A DNA stretch of 64,000 nucleotides. It comes from JADFOI01 sp965218935. Lineage in GTDB: Bacteria; Acidobacteriota; UBA6911; RPQK01; JADFOI01. The translations under genes were made by a program, and so were the position numbers. The notes beneath the pieces are model-generated. The model had not been told where the DNA came from, made no database searches, and worked only from the letters and a program-made list of their open reading frames with translations. Below are positions 50,929 through 59,304 of the stretch, piece by piece; position 1 is the first letter of the stretch; every line of letters starts with the position of its first letter. The stretch covers positions 720,662 to 784,661 of the forward strand of contig CBDCMH010000007.1 of assembly GCA_965218935.1 (NCBI GenBank). The letters are read 5' to 3'.

Positions 50929-51363
50929 CTAGCGACTACCCGTAATGTAGTTCTCGAGCTGCTCGATAAGGAATTCCTGCTCAGAGATAACGGCCTTGAC
51001 CACGTCTCCGATGGAAATCACACCCACCAGCTGATCGTTTTCGAGGACGGGTAGATGCCGGATCCGCTTGTCCGTCATCAGTTCCATGCACTCCTCAATG
51101 GTCTGGTCGGGGCGCATGCAGGCCACCTTTTGGCTCATGGTCTCTCCGAGAACCGTACCCCGGGAAGATTTCCCCTTCAGAACAACCTTCCTGGCGTAAT
51201 CCCTTTCCGAGAAGATACCCACCAAGTTGTCCCCATCAAGCACCAGTAAGGCCCCAATGTTATGCTCGGCCATGATCTCGAGGGCTTCATACACAGAAGT
51301 ATCGGGTGTAGCCGACAGGACGTCGTGGCCTTTGCCTTCCAAAAGCTGCCTAATGGTTTTCAT
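50929..51363 (-). CDS. Two-CBS-domain protein
   Basis: A 144-residue protein from MKTIRQLLEGKGHDVLSATP, with two CBS motifs (about 8-65 and 75-130; NIGALLVLDGDNLVGIFSERD and IRHLPVLENDQLVGVISIGD). Members bind adenosine nucleotides and regulate partners. It is downstream of the pnt genes on the same strand, with a gap of about 100 bp. Confidence 0.9.
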   Translation of the reverse strand: MKTIRQLLEGKGHDVLSATPDTSVYEALEIMAEHNIGALLVLDGDNLVGIFSERDYARKVVLKGKSSRGTVLGETMSQKVACMRPDQTIEECMELMTDKRIRHLPVLENDQLVGVISIGDVVKAVISEQEFLIEQLENYITGSR

Positions 51364-51466
51364 CGACTCATTCCTCTGCTTGAGGGCTTGGGCGAACCCT
51401 TCGCCAAGGTAGATTTGTGACATTATGCCTCACACGAGGCTCAAGAGCTAGACCAAATCGCCCGTG

Positions 51467-52870
51467 TTAGACCACTTCTTTGACAGCAGCCATGAGATCC
51501 ATGGCTACCTGCTTGGCGTCACCAAAGAGCATGAGCGAATTGTCTGCAGCAAAAAGGGGGTTGGCAATTCCCGAAAATCCTGGACTGAGACTTCGCTTGA
51601 CGATCACCACCGAACGGGCTTGGTCCACATCGAGGATGGGCATGCCGGCGATGGGAATAGACGGGTCTGACTCTCTGGCCAGTGGATTGACCACATCGTT
51701 GGCCCCAATGATCAGGACCACATCGGTTTGCCGAAAAGCTGGGTTGATCTCGTCCATATCCTTCAGCTTCTCATAGGGGATATTGGCTTCCGCCAGCAGG
51801 ACATTCATGTGACCGGGCATGCGCCCGGCCACGGGATGAATGGCAAAGTCCACTTCGACGCCATTCGATTCAAGCAGTTCAGCTAAATCCTCAATCACGA
51901 ACTGGGCCTGGGCCACGGCCATCCCATAGCCGGGGACGACGATGACTCGCCGGGCATCCTGCAACAGCATCGCCACTTCCTCCGCCGAGGCCGTCTTGAC
52001 CCGACCTGCGTAAATGTCCTCGCTCTCCTCCGCTGTAGCGACGGTGGCCCCCACGCCGGCGAACATGATGTTTGCCAAAGAGCGGTTCATGGCCCGGCAC
52101 ATCAGCGCGGTGAGGATGAAACCTGCAGCTCCTACCAACGAGCCGGCGATGATCAGGACGCTGTTGTTGAGGACCCATCCATGGCCCGCTGCGGCTACTC
52201 CTGAATAGGAGTTAAGCAAGGCGATGACCACCGGCATATCGGCCCCTCCGATGGGAATCACGAGCATGATCCCCAGAAGAGAGGCGACGCCGGCCAAGAT
52301 CCAGAACGACAGCGAAGAAGTGCCATCTAAAACCAGCCACACACTCAGGCCCAGACAGATCACCACCAGCACCCCGTTGAGAACATGTCGGCCCGTGAAC
52401 AAGACAGGTTTCTCATTGACGAGTCCCTGCAGCTTGCCGAAGGCGATGGCGCTGCCCGTGAAAGAGACGCCACCGATCAGGGCGGAGGCAGCGGCGGCGA
52501 TGGTGAACTGGACGGAGATCTCTTCCACAAATCCTCCCTTGAGGGCCTCCTCCAGAGCAGCTCCAACCGCCAGGGCCGAGGCGCCGCCCCCGAAGCCATT
52601 GAAGACAGCCACCACCTGGGGCATGGCGGTCATCGAGACTTTGTAGGCAAGGATCACCCCCACCAGAGCACCCACTACCACTCCGGCCACAATAACTTCG
52701 AAGCTGACAATGCGCCTGTCCAGAAGTGTAACGACCACCGCCAGGAGCATCCCTGCCGATCCCAGCAGGTTCCCCCGCACCGCCGTGCGGGGATGGGACA
52801 GTCCTTTCAGACCGAAAATAAAAAGGACTGCAGCAATCAGGTAAAAAAGGTCGATCAGTTCTGGAGCCAT
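51467..52870 (-). CDS. pntB: NAD(P) transhydrogenase subunit beta
   Basis: A 467-residue subunit with nine helices and the cytosolic NADP-binding domain III (VIVVPGYGMAVAQAQ, HPVAGRMPGHMNVLLAEANIPY, NDVVNPLARE). Uses the proton gradient to make NADPH. Last gene of pntA1-A2-B; the gap to A2 is 9 bp. Confidence 0.96.
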   Translation of the reverse strand: MAPELIDLFYLIAAVLFIFGLKGLSHPRTAVRGNLLGSAGMLLAVVVTLLDRRIVSFEVIVAGVVVGALVGVILAYKVSMTAMPQVVAVFNGFGGGASALAVGAALEEALKGGFVEEISVQFTIAAAASALIGGVSFTGSAIAFGKLQGLVNEKPVLFTGRHVLNGVLVVICLGLSVWLVLDGTSSLSFWILAGVASLLGIMLVIPIGGADMPVVIALLNSYSGVAAAGHGWVLNNSVLIIAGSLVGAAGFILTALMCRAMNRSLANIMFAGVGATVATAEESEDIYAGRVKTASAEEVAMLLQDARRVIVVPGYGMAVAQAQFVIEDLAELLESNGVEVDFAIHPVAGRMPGHMNVLLAEANIPYEKLKDMDEINPAFRQTDVVLIIGANDVVNPLARESDPSIPIAGMPILDVDQARSVVIVKRSLSPGFSGIANPLFAADNSLMLFGDAKQVAMDLMAAVKEVV

Positions 52871-52879
52871 TCTTGGTAC

Positions 52880-53161
52880 TTAGTCCTTCCGACGAAACAT
52901 TCCCAGCATGCGGTGTGTGACCAGGAATCCTCCCACCACATTGGCGGTCGCCATGGCCACGGCCAGGAAACCCAAAATCGTTGTAAAGGTGGTTAACTGG
53001 ACACCTGAGGTAACCAAGGTCCCCACCAGCGTGATGCCCGAGATGGCATTGGCCCCCGACATGAGAGGGGTGTGCAAGAGAGGGGGCACCTTGGTGATCA
53101 CCTCGAAACCCACAAAAAGAGCCAACACGAAAATGGTTAAGGCGGCTACGAAGACCCCCAT
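52880..53161 (-). CDS. pntA2: NAD(P) transhydrogenase subunit alpha part 2
   Basis: A 93-residue membrane piece (domain II part) with helices at about 5-22 and 40-80: LMSGANAISGITLVGTLVTS. Its start codon overlaps the pntA1 stop by one base. The split alpha subunit is the form found in many non-enteric bacteria. Confidence 0.94.
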   Translation of the reverse strand: MGVFVAALTIFVLALFVGFEVITKVPPLLHTPLMSGANAISGITLVGTLVTSGVQLTTFTTILGFLAVAMATANVVGGFLVTHRMLGMFRRKD

Positions 53162-54345
53162 CAGGAATCCCTCCTTTCATCGTTAGCAGGCGCTAAGGCA
53201 GGCTGGGCGAGAAGTTCTCGCACCCTGGGGTTGACCAGCTCTCCCTGGTGAGCCAGAAGCGTATCACGAATGATTTCGTCTTCCAGGTTGAGGTGCAGCT
53301 GGCCTTCCTTCACCAGATTCTGGAGAAAAGCACCGACATTCCTGGCATACATCTGGCTGGCGTGGTGGGCCACAGTCGAGGGTAAGTCGGTGGGCCCCAG
53401 GATGGTGACCCCATTGTATTCCACCCTCTCCCCGGGGCGAGTCAACTCGCAGTTCCCGCCCCCTTCGGCGGCCAGATCCAGAATGACCGATCCCGAATGC
53501 ATTCCCTGAACGGCTTTCTCCGTGATGAGCATGGGAGCCTTTCTGCCAGCAACCGCTGCTGTAGTAATGACCACGTCGCTTTCGGCAACCACTCGAGTCA
53601 TCATTTCTCGCTGGAGCTTATAGAACTCCTCGTCCATGGCCTGGGCGTATCCTCCGGATCCCTCACTTCCCTCGGTTTTCAACTCGAGTTCCACGAACTT
53701 GGCCCCCAGGCTCTCCACTTGTTCCTTGACCGCAGGCCGCACATCGTAAGCCCGAACAAGTGCGCCCAGCCGGTGGGCGGTGGCGATCGCCTGCAACCCG
53801 GCCACACCTGCCCCAATGACGAACACTCGGGCCGGCCGGATGGTCCCGGCAGCGGTCATCATCAAGGGGTACATCTTCGGGAGCTCCCCGGCGGCCACAA
53901 GAACGGCTTTATAGCCCGCTATTGTGGCCATGGAGGTCAGAGCATCCATGGACTGTGCCCGGCTGATGCGCGGCAGCAGTTCTAACGCGAAAGCGGTGAC
54001 TCCTCGTTGGGCAAGTTTTTGCGCGGTTTCGGGGGCGCCCAAAGGATTCAGCAGTCCCATCACGATCTGACCCTGGCGCAGCAACTCCAGATCGCCACCA
54101 GCACCCGGGTGAGCATCCAAGGGATTCACCTGCAGGATGATATCGGCTGAGGAAAAGAGCTGCTCGCGATCGGGTACCAGACGCGCTTCCACTTTCTGGT
54201 AGGCTTCGTCGGAAAAGCCGGCCTTCTCACCCGCTCCCCGTTGCACAAGGACTTCCAGACCGGCCTTGGCCAAATCGGCCGCGACCGAAGGTACCAACGC
54301 CACTCGCCGCTCCGCCGCATACTCAACCGGGACTCCAACAATCAT
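53161..54345 (-). CDS. pntA: NAD(P) transhydrogenase subunit alpha part 1
   Basis: A 394-residue soluble NAD-binding subunit from MIVGVPVEYAAERRVALVP; GAGGT-like AGAGGTCGAG lies before this ATG, so the longer frame to 54411 is rejected. VFVIGAGVAGLQAIATAHRLGA is the NAD fold, and TAAVAGRKAPMLITEKAVQGM is characteristic. First gene of the pnt operon. Confidence 0.95.
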   Translation of the reverse strand: MIVGVPVEYAAERRVALVPSVAADLAKAGLEVLVQRGAGEKAGFSDEAYQKVEARLVPDREQLFSSADIILQVNPLDAHPGAGGDLELLRQGQIVMGLLNPLGAPETAQKLAQRGVTAFALELLPRISRAQSMDALTSMATIAGYKAVLVAAGELPKMYPLMMTAAGTIRPARVFVIGAGVAGLQAIATAHRLGALVRAYDVRPAVKEQVESLGAKFVELELKTEGSEGSGGYAQAMDEEFYKLQREMMTRVVAESDVVITTAAVAGRKAPMLITEKAVQGMHSGSVILDLAAEGGGNCELTRPGERVEYNGVTILGPTDLPSTVAHHASQMYARNVGAFLQNLVKEGQLHLNLEDEIIRDTLLAHQGELVNPRVRELLAQPALAPANDERRDS

Positions 54346-54430
54346 CTCGACCTCTGATAAAGTCTTCACATCATAGGCTGTCTGATCCAAAAAATGTACT
54401 TTTTTGTTCAAAATTAAATTGCGGCCTCTT

Positions 54431-54457
54431 GTCCGTTCTGAGAACGGACGCTACAAA
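54431..54457. repeat. GTCCGTTC-TGA-GAACGGAC hairpin with GCTACAA tail (family R4), copy 2
   Basis: An 8-bp perfect stem with a 3-base loop, followed by GCTACAA, like the 8744-8768 element. Located in the divergent pntA-SDR gap (54346-54664). Confidence 0.6.
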
Positions 54458-54544
54458 TCCAAGTTGCATCTCCATATTGTAGTGGCCGCATGCCCAAGCT
54501 GGGGGGAGCAAACGGTTGACCGGGGTTCAGCCCACCTCTTCCCC

Positions 54545-54573
54545 TTGACATGCCTGGAAATGTTTACTAACTT
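54545..54573 (+). promoter_or_regulatory. Candidate promoter of the SDR gene
   Basis: A perfect TTGACA at 54545-54550 is followed after 17 bp by TAACTT, a weak -10. It lies about 90 bp upstream of the SDR start. Moderate support only. Confidence 0.35.
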
Positions 54574-54664
54574 CGAGCACTTCAAAAGCCCTGTACCGAG
54601 CGGTTTTGGATTGGGTTTGAATTCATCACATTTACTGAAAAATCTCATCGAACAGAAGTAAGTC

Positions 54665-55411
54665 ATGGGAGAGTTCGACGGACGTGTTGTCGTGGTTACG
54701 GGGGGAGGAATCGGACTGGGTAAGGCCTTCTCTCGTGGTTTTGCCAGCGCCGGCGCCAAGGTAGTTGTTGCGGACATTGCAGAAGAGGAGGCCAAAACTA
54801 TTGCCAAGGAAATCGATGGATTGGCGGTCCGTGTCGATGTCTCCAGCGAGTCGGATACACAGGCCATGGCCAAGGCCGCCCATGACAAGTATGGACGCAT
54901 CGACGTTCTGGTCAATAACGCCTCCCTTTGGACTGCCCTTCTTCCCATGAAACCCTGGACCGAAATTCCTGTTGAGGAATGGGACCGGGTGATGGCGGTC
55001 AATGTCAAAGGCTACTTACTGGCAGCACGAGCGGTGTTTCCCTATATGAAAGAACAAAGATGGGGACGCATCATCAACCTCTCTTCCAATACAGCCCTCA
55101 GCGGCGTCCCCGGCATCCTGCACTATGTGACCTCGAAGGGAGCCGCCATAGGATTGACTCGGGCCCTGGCTCGGGAGATCGGTGGGGAGGGGATCACGGT
55201 CAATGCCATCACCCCCGGTTTGACTTCTACGGAAGGGGTTAAGGCGCATTATTCAGAGGAGATGTTGCAATCGCGAGTCACCGCTCGATCTCTCCACCGC
55301 CAACAGCTCCCCGAGGATTTGGTGGGAGCGGTAGTGTTTTTGGCCTCGGATCAAGCTGGGTTCATCACGGGTCAGGTTCTGAACATCGACGGCGGCCAAA
55401 TTATGTATTAG
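54665..55411 (+). CDS. SDR family oxidoreductase
   Basis: A 248-residue short-chain dehydrogenase with the NAD motif TGGGIGLGKAF, NNASLWTALLP, catalytic Ser/Tyr/Lys in INLSSNTALSG and YVTSKGAAIGL, and PGLTSTEG. Final GQVLNIDGGQIMY is the usual end. The CoA-ligase-like gene follows after 34 bp on the same strand. Substrate unknown. Confidence 0.92.
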   Translation: MGEFDGRVVVVTGGGIGLGKAFSRGFASAGAKVVVADIAEEEAKTIAKEIDGLAVRVDVSSESDTQAMAKAAHDKYGRIDVLVNNASLWTALLPMKPWTEIPVEEWDRVMAVNVKGYLLAARAVFPYMKEQRWGRIINLSSNTALSGVPGILHYVTSKGAAIGLTRALAREIGGEGITVNAITPGLTSTEGVKAHYSEEMLQSRVTARSLHRQQLPEDLVGAVVFLASDQAGFITGQVLNIDGGQIMY

Positions 55412-55445
55412 TCATAGTCATTTACTTGGAAGAGTCTAAAGAACA

Positions 55446-56864
55446 TTGAACGATATTTCTTCTTTGCTGGAGCCCCAGTCGGTGGCGGTGATCGGAGCTT
55501 CGTCGAACCCGGGGAAATCCGGTCACGTCTTGCTCAAGAGCATCATCGTCAATCATTACAAGGGGAAGATCTATCCTATCAATCCGAAGGAAGACGAGAT
55601 TCTTGGCCACAAGGCCTACAAGAACATCCTCGACGTACCGGGCACCATCGACCTGGTCTTCTTTCTTCTGCCCAACCAGTACATTGAGGATCTCTTCGAA
55701 ACCTGCAAACAAAAAGGGGTGAAGGCAGCCGTGATTGTAGCCGCCGGGTTTGCCGAGGTCGGAGAGGAGGGCGCCCGGGCCGAGGCCAAGCTGCGCAAGC
55801 TCATCCAGGAATCGGGGATTCGCTGCATCGGGCCCAACACCATTGGCTTCATCAATATGCAGGCCAACCTGGTGGCCAGTTTCGTGCTCTTCACCAACTG
55901 GCAGGACGGCCCCATCGCACTGGCTGCCCAATCGGGCATCTTTGGAGGAGCAGTGGCCGACCAGTTGATGGCACGCACCGTTCAACGAGTGGGAATTTGT
56001 AAAAGCGTTGCTTTCGGGAACAAGATCGACCTGGATGAAACGGATTTTCTGGAATATACCTGGAAAGACCCTGCCACCAAAGTTATCGCTCTTCATTTGG
56101 AGGGACTGAGTCGACTTCGCTCCTTCCTTTCCCTGGCCAACAGAGTCAAGCGAGAGAAACCGATCATCGTCCTGAAACCGGGGCGCACCGATCTGGGTGC
56201 CCAGGCCTCAGCTTCTCACACCGGTTCTCTGGCGGTGGACGACGAGTTACTGGGCCACGCCTTCCGCCAGTATGGCCTGGTTCGAGCAGATGACCTGGAG
56301 GAATTCCTCGAGTATATGAAGGCCTTCTCTTATCAACCCCTTCCCCAGGGAAACCGGGTGGGAGTTGTGACCTTCAGCGGCGCCAATGGCGTGATGGCCT
56401 CCGATGAGCTCCGCCAGCACGGATTCGAGCTGGCCAACTTTACCGATTCCACCTGGCAGCGAATCAAGAAGTTCCTACCGCCCTGGCAGCCAGCCACACA
56501 CCCCCTCGATCTGTGGGCGGCCCTAGGTGCCGGAAACAGACGGGTGCATGAAGAGGGCATTTTGTCGGTGCTTGACGATGAGAACACGGATGCGGTGGTG
56601 GTGATCCTGCTGGCTCTCTCCAACGCCGACTTCGAAGGCACGGGCGAGATCTACCAGGCAGCCCGGCGGCAGCATCCTGAAAAGCCGCTCTTTACGATTA
56701 TGCTGGGGGGGGAGGTGAAGGACAAGTGGCTCTCGGAAATCGAAGGCTTAAAGATGCCGGTTTTCGAGACCACCCGCATGGCCATTGAGTCCCTCCAGGC
56801 CATGCACTGGTACGCCCAGATCCAAGACCGGATGCAGCCCGATTCCCTGTTGCCGGGCTACTAG
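55446..56864 (+). CDS. Acyl-CoA synthetase (ADP-forming) alpha-type protein without ATP-grasp domain
   Basis: A 472-residue protein starting at TTG 55446. CoA-binding fold with VAVIGASSNPGKSGHVLL, then two ligase-CoA domains: CIGPNTIGFINMQANLV, AAQSGIFGGAVAD, KIDLDETDFLEY, KPGRTDLGAQASASHTGSLA (phosphohistidine-type SHTGSLA) and VVTFSGANGVMASDEL. The ATP-grasp beta part is missing, so a partner subunit must be elsewhere or the activity differs. Probably paired with the SDR gene. Confidence 0.85.
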   Translation: MNDISSLLEPQSVAVIGASSNPGKSGHVLLKSIIVNHYKGKIYPINPKEDEILGHKAYKNILDVPGTIDLVFFLLPNQYIEDLFETCKQKGVKAAVIVAAGFAEVGEEGARAEAKLRKLIQESGIRCIGPNTIGFINMQANLVASFVLFTNWQDGPIALAAQSGIFGGAVADQLMARTVQRVGICKSVAFGNKIDLDETDFLEYTWKDPATKVIALHLEGLSRLRSFLSLANRVKREKPIIVLKPGRTDLGAQASASHTGSLAVDDELLGHAFRQYGLVRADDLEEFLEYMKAFSYQPLPQGNRVGVVTFSGANGVMASDELRQHGFELANFTDSTWQRIKKFLPPWQPATHPLDLWAALGAGNRRVHEEGILSVLDDENTDAVVVILLALSNADFEGTGEIYQAARRQHPEKPLFTIMLGGEVKDKWLSEIEGLKMPVFETTRMAIESLQAMHWYAQIQDRMQPDSLLPGY

Positions 56865-56901
56865 GTGTCTCGTTACCGCAAATACGATGACGAAACTCCC
56901 C

Positions 56902-58325
56902 GTTGCCTCACTAAGAATCTATCCGAAAGGGATTGCAAAAAGTGGTGGTAAAAAGCACCAACCAGAGGAGTGGCAACCCCTTGCCCAACACCCGCAGCCT
57001 GCAGCAAGAGAAAGATTTTCACATCCAGCCCGCTTCCCATCGTTTCTTCTGCTCAGGAGTCGGTTTGAGCAAAAGGCAATTCTGAAGCCAGCCGATTTGC
57101 CGTGCCAGCTGGGCCGGATTGAGCTTCTCATACTCTCGGGCCAGTTCCCGCTTGATCTTGTCCGCCACCTCAGGGGACTCGCAGATCCTCCGGTAGGGAG
57201 TTTTCGGCACATCATACTTTTTCCAGATCCGAGACCCTCGACGTTGCTTGGCCACCATCTTCATGACCGGCTTGAAAAAGTTGATCTGCAGTCGCAGCCG
57301 ATCGTACAACTCGTTCACCAGCTCCTGTTCTCGCTCTCCCTCGTAGCGAGCATAACCCACGGCCCGCCGAACCACCGAATAGTTTTTCTGCTCCACATAA
57401 GGGTTGTCATTCTTGCGCGAGGGGCGGGTTCGGCTGAAGCTGATCTTTTCCTGCTCACAAAAACGAATCAAGTGCTTGTTGATGAACTCGCTGCCGTTGT
57501 CCGAAGCCATCCCCAGCCAAGGGAAGGGCGAGCGCTTCTGAAGCAGCTTCATCGCTTCCAGGACCCACACCTGGGCCTTATTGCGCACCGCTCGGACCTC
57601 TGTCCAGCCCGTGTACACGTCCGTCACATCCAGGGTTTGGAGGTAGTCCCCCCGACCCTGGCCTCCCTCATGGCCCACCAGGTCCACTTCCACAAAACCG
57701 GGGCGATCCTCCTGCCAGTCGGCGAAACGCTTGATCGGAATCTGGTGTTTGAGCAGCGTTCCCGGCTTGGTTCCGGATCGTCCTTTGAGACGGTGCTTGC
57801 ACCTTTCGGGCTCCAGCAGCCGATCGATGGTGGCGGCGCTGATCTGCATCAACCGCTCATGGGTGCTGGCATCCACTTTCAGTTCCCCATGTCTTTGTAA
57901 AATGGGTACCACTTCCGGCAAAATCGCGACCAGACGTTTGCCACACAAATAGTCCAGTATCTCCCAGATCATCGTCAGCGCCTTTAGAACTTTCTGGTCG
58001 TATTTGCGGGCCCGCTCTCGCCGTACTCTCTTGCCGATATCCCCTACCGCCACCAGCTTGGGGCTCAACCGGATCCGCTTGCCCTGGTGGCGAAGCAGAT
58101 AGGCTCCATAGCAGCGGTTGTAGCCCGTCATTTGGGTAAACTCCGTCAACACTTCCCCCTTCACCTTCTTGCCCTTCTTCCGGTAGGGGGGGGCAAAACT
58201 TTTGATCAATACACGCTTTTCTGCCATCGTTAACCTCATTGGTGCCCTCCATTCCTTCATGGAGGACACTTCTATTCCCCTGCTCAGGGCCAGGCAATTT
58301 CGAATAGATTTTTTAATGAGGCAAC
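56902..58325 (-). mobile_element. Complete insertion sequence with inverted ends
   Basis: The left end GTTGCCTCACTAAGAATC (56902-56928) is the inverse of the right end at 58297-58325 (reads GTTGCCTCATTAAAAAATC on the minus strand). Size about 1.42 kb with a single transposase gene inside. No target duplication is obvious. A second, outer copy of the right end (58332-58358) lies just beyond. Confidence 0.8.
57019..58239 (-). CDS. DDE-type integrase-core transposase
   Basis: A 406-residue transposase. I choose the ATG at 58239, preceded by GGAGG. The N-terminal helix-turn-helix part (VLTEFTQMTGYNRCYGAYLL) is followed by the core: FVEVDLVGHEGGQ (first Asp), GMASDNGSEFINKHL (second Asp) and PYVEQKNYSVVRRAVGY (Glu). 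It looks intact. It resembles the IS1202-like/ISNCY group; I do not fix the family. Confidence 0.85.
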   Translation of the reverse strand: MRLTMAEKRVLIKSFAPPYRKKGKKVKGEVLTEFTQMTGYNRCYGAYLLRHQGKRIRLSPKLVAVGDIGKRVRRERARKYDQKVLKALTMIWEILDYLCGKRLVAILPEVVPILQRHGELKVDASTHERLMQISAATIDRLLEPERCKHRLKGRSGTKPGTLLKHQIPIKRFADWQEDRPGFVEVDLVGHEGGQGRGDYLQTLDVTDVYTGWTEVRAVRNKAQVWVLEAMKLLQKRSPFPWLGMASDNGSEFINKHLIRFCEQEKISFSRTRPSRKNDNPYVEQKNYSVVRRAVGYARYEGEREQELVNELYDRLRLQINFFKPVMKMVAKQRRGSRIWKKYDVPKTPYRRICESPEVADKIKRELAREYEKLNPAQLARQIGWLQNCLLLKPTPEQKKRWEAGWM

Positions 58326-58358
58326 GTATCCATTTCGAATAGATTTTTGATGAGGCAA
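58297..58358. repeat. Two tandem copies of the IS right end
   Basis: ATTTCGAATAGATTTTTTAA-type end (58297-58325) and a second copy ATTTCGAATAGATTTTTGAT (58332-58358), both ending GAGGCAA. Either subterminal transposase sites or a remnant of a second element. Confidence 0.8.
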
Positions 58359-58423
58359 TTCGGGATCTTGACCACAAAACCTCAGCCCAAGTAAGATCAT
58401 GGCCGCTCAAGCTTCTGCAGCCT

Positions 58424-59095
58424 ATGAAAAGATCTATTTTAGCCGCATCTATTGCCGGGGCTCTAATCGTACTGCTTGTGTCGCCCATGGCGGCGCAGCA
58501 ATCTTTATTCGACCTTGGCTCTTTGGCCACCGGGCCTTACGCCAGAATGTTGACCTTGCACGAAGAGCGCTTCCTGTTCTTCAGCATCGATGTGCTGAGC
58601 CTCGAGGTTCGGTTCGGAAGCGAGGTCGCGGAAAAAGTGAAATCGCTCGTCCAGAACGGCGACGAGCCTTCCAAATCTGCCGATTCGATTGCCGACACCG
58701 CAATTCACGCACAGGATGCGTTCGTACATATCCGTTTTCTGCGAGATATTAGTCTCAATCGGTTCATGCAGGAAGCTCGAGAAAGCACCAAGCTAGTTAG
58801 CGAGGCCGGTGTCATAGACAATCCGAGTTATGAGCATATTAGTAAGAACCTGCCTATCTGGTATGCGTCACTCACAAATAGGGGGGTACACGAGGGGGAT
58901 GAGATGTTCTACCGTATCCGGGGTGGGTCGCTGAGAACGGTGTACCGCGGTGTGGATGGGACCATATATGTTGATAAGGAGGACAAAGGGAGTCTGGGTC
59001 CTCTGGCAGTCCTTGGGGGCTACTTTGTGGCAAAATCCAAGTTCCGCAAGGGCCTGCTCCAGTCCCTGTTTCACGATTCCGTAATCTCAAACTAA
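58424..59095 (+). CDS. Exported protein with chalcone-isomerase-like layout
   Basis: A 223-residue protein with a signal peptide (SIAGALIVLLVSPMAAQQ). Later blocks HIRFLRDISLNRFMQEARES and MFYRIRGGSLRTVYRGVDGT followed by KSKFRKGLLQSLF resemble chalcone-isomerase-like domains found in exported bacterial proteins. The match is weak and the ligand unknown. The gene lies directly beyond the IS right end; it might have been disturbed by the insertion upstream, but the frame is intact. Confidence 0.55.
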   Translation: MKRSILAASIAGALIVLLVSPMAAQQSLFDLGSLATGPYARMLTLHEERFLFFSIDVLSLEVRFGSEVAEKVKSLVQNGDEPSKSADSIADTAIHAQDAFVHIRFLRDISLNRFMQEARESTKLVSEAGVIDNPSYEHISKNLPIWYASLTNRGVHEGDEMFYRIRGGSLRTVYRGVDGTIYVDKEDKGSLGPLAVLGGYFVAKSKFRKGLLQSLFHDSVISN

Positions 59096-59304
59096 AGGAG
59101 CCTCCGGCCGGAGCTGAGCCTAACAAAGGGATCCCCAATTCAGCACCAGACTGTATCCAGTTAACCAAGGTAGTCAAGCCTCATAGTTCATATGCACAGC
59201 AGGTCCGTGAAGGAAAAGCTGTCCTTGACACGTTTTACTACTTTGTATAGTTTCCTCTAGCTTTTGTTTTTGCTCAGCGTACAATGGGAACAGGAGATCC
59301 CGCG

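Noticed and set aside
54404..54661. 85-codon frame before the SDR gene
   Set aside because: No ribosome site or family features; it spans a hairpin and a promoter-like region.
56785..57900. 371-codon plus-strand frame across the IS
   Set aside because: Crosses the IS end and is antisense to an intact transposase.
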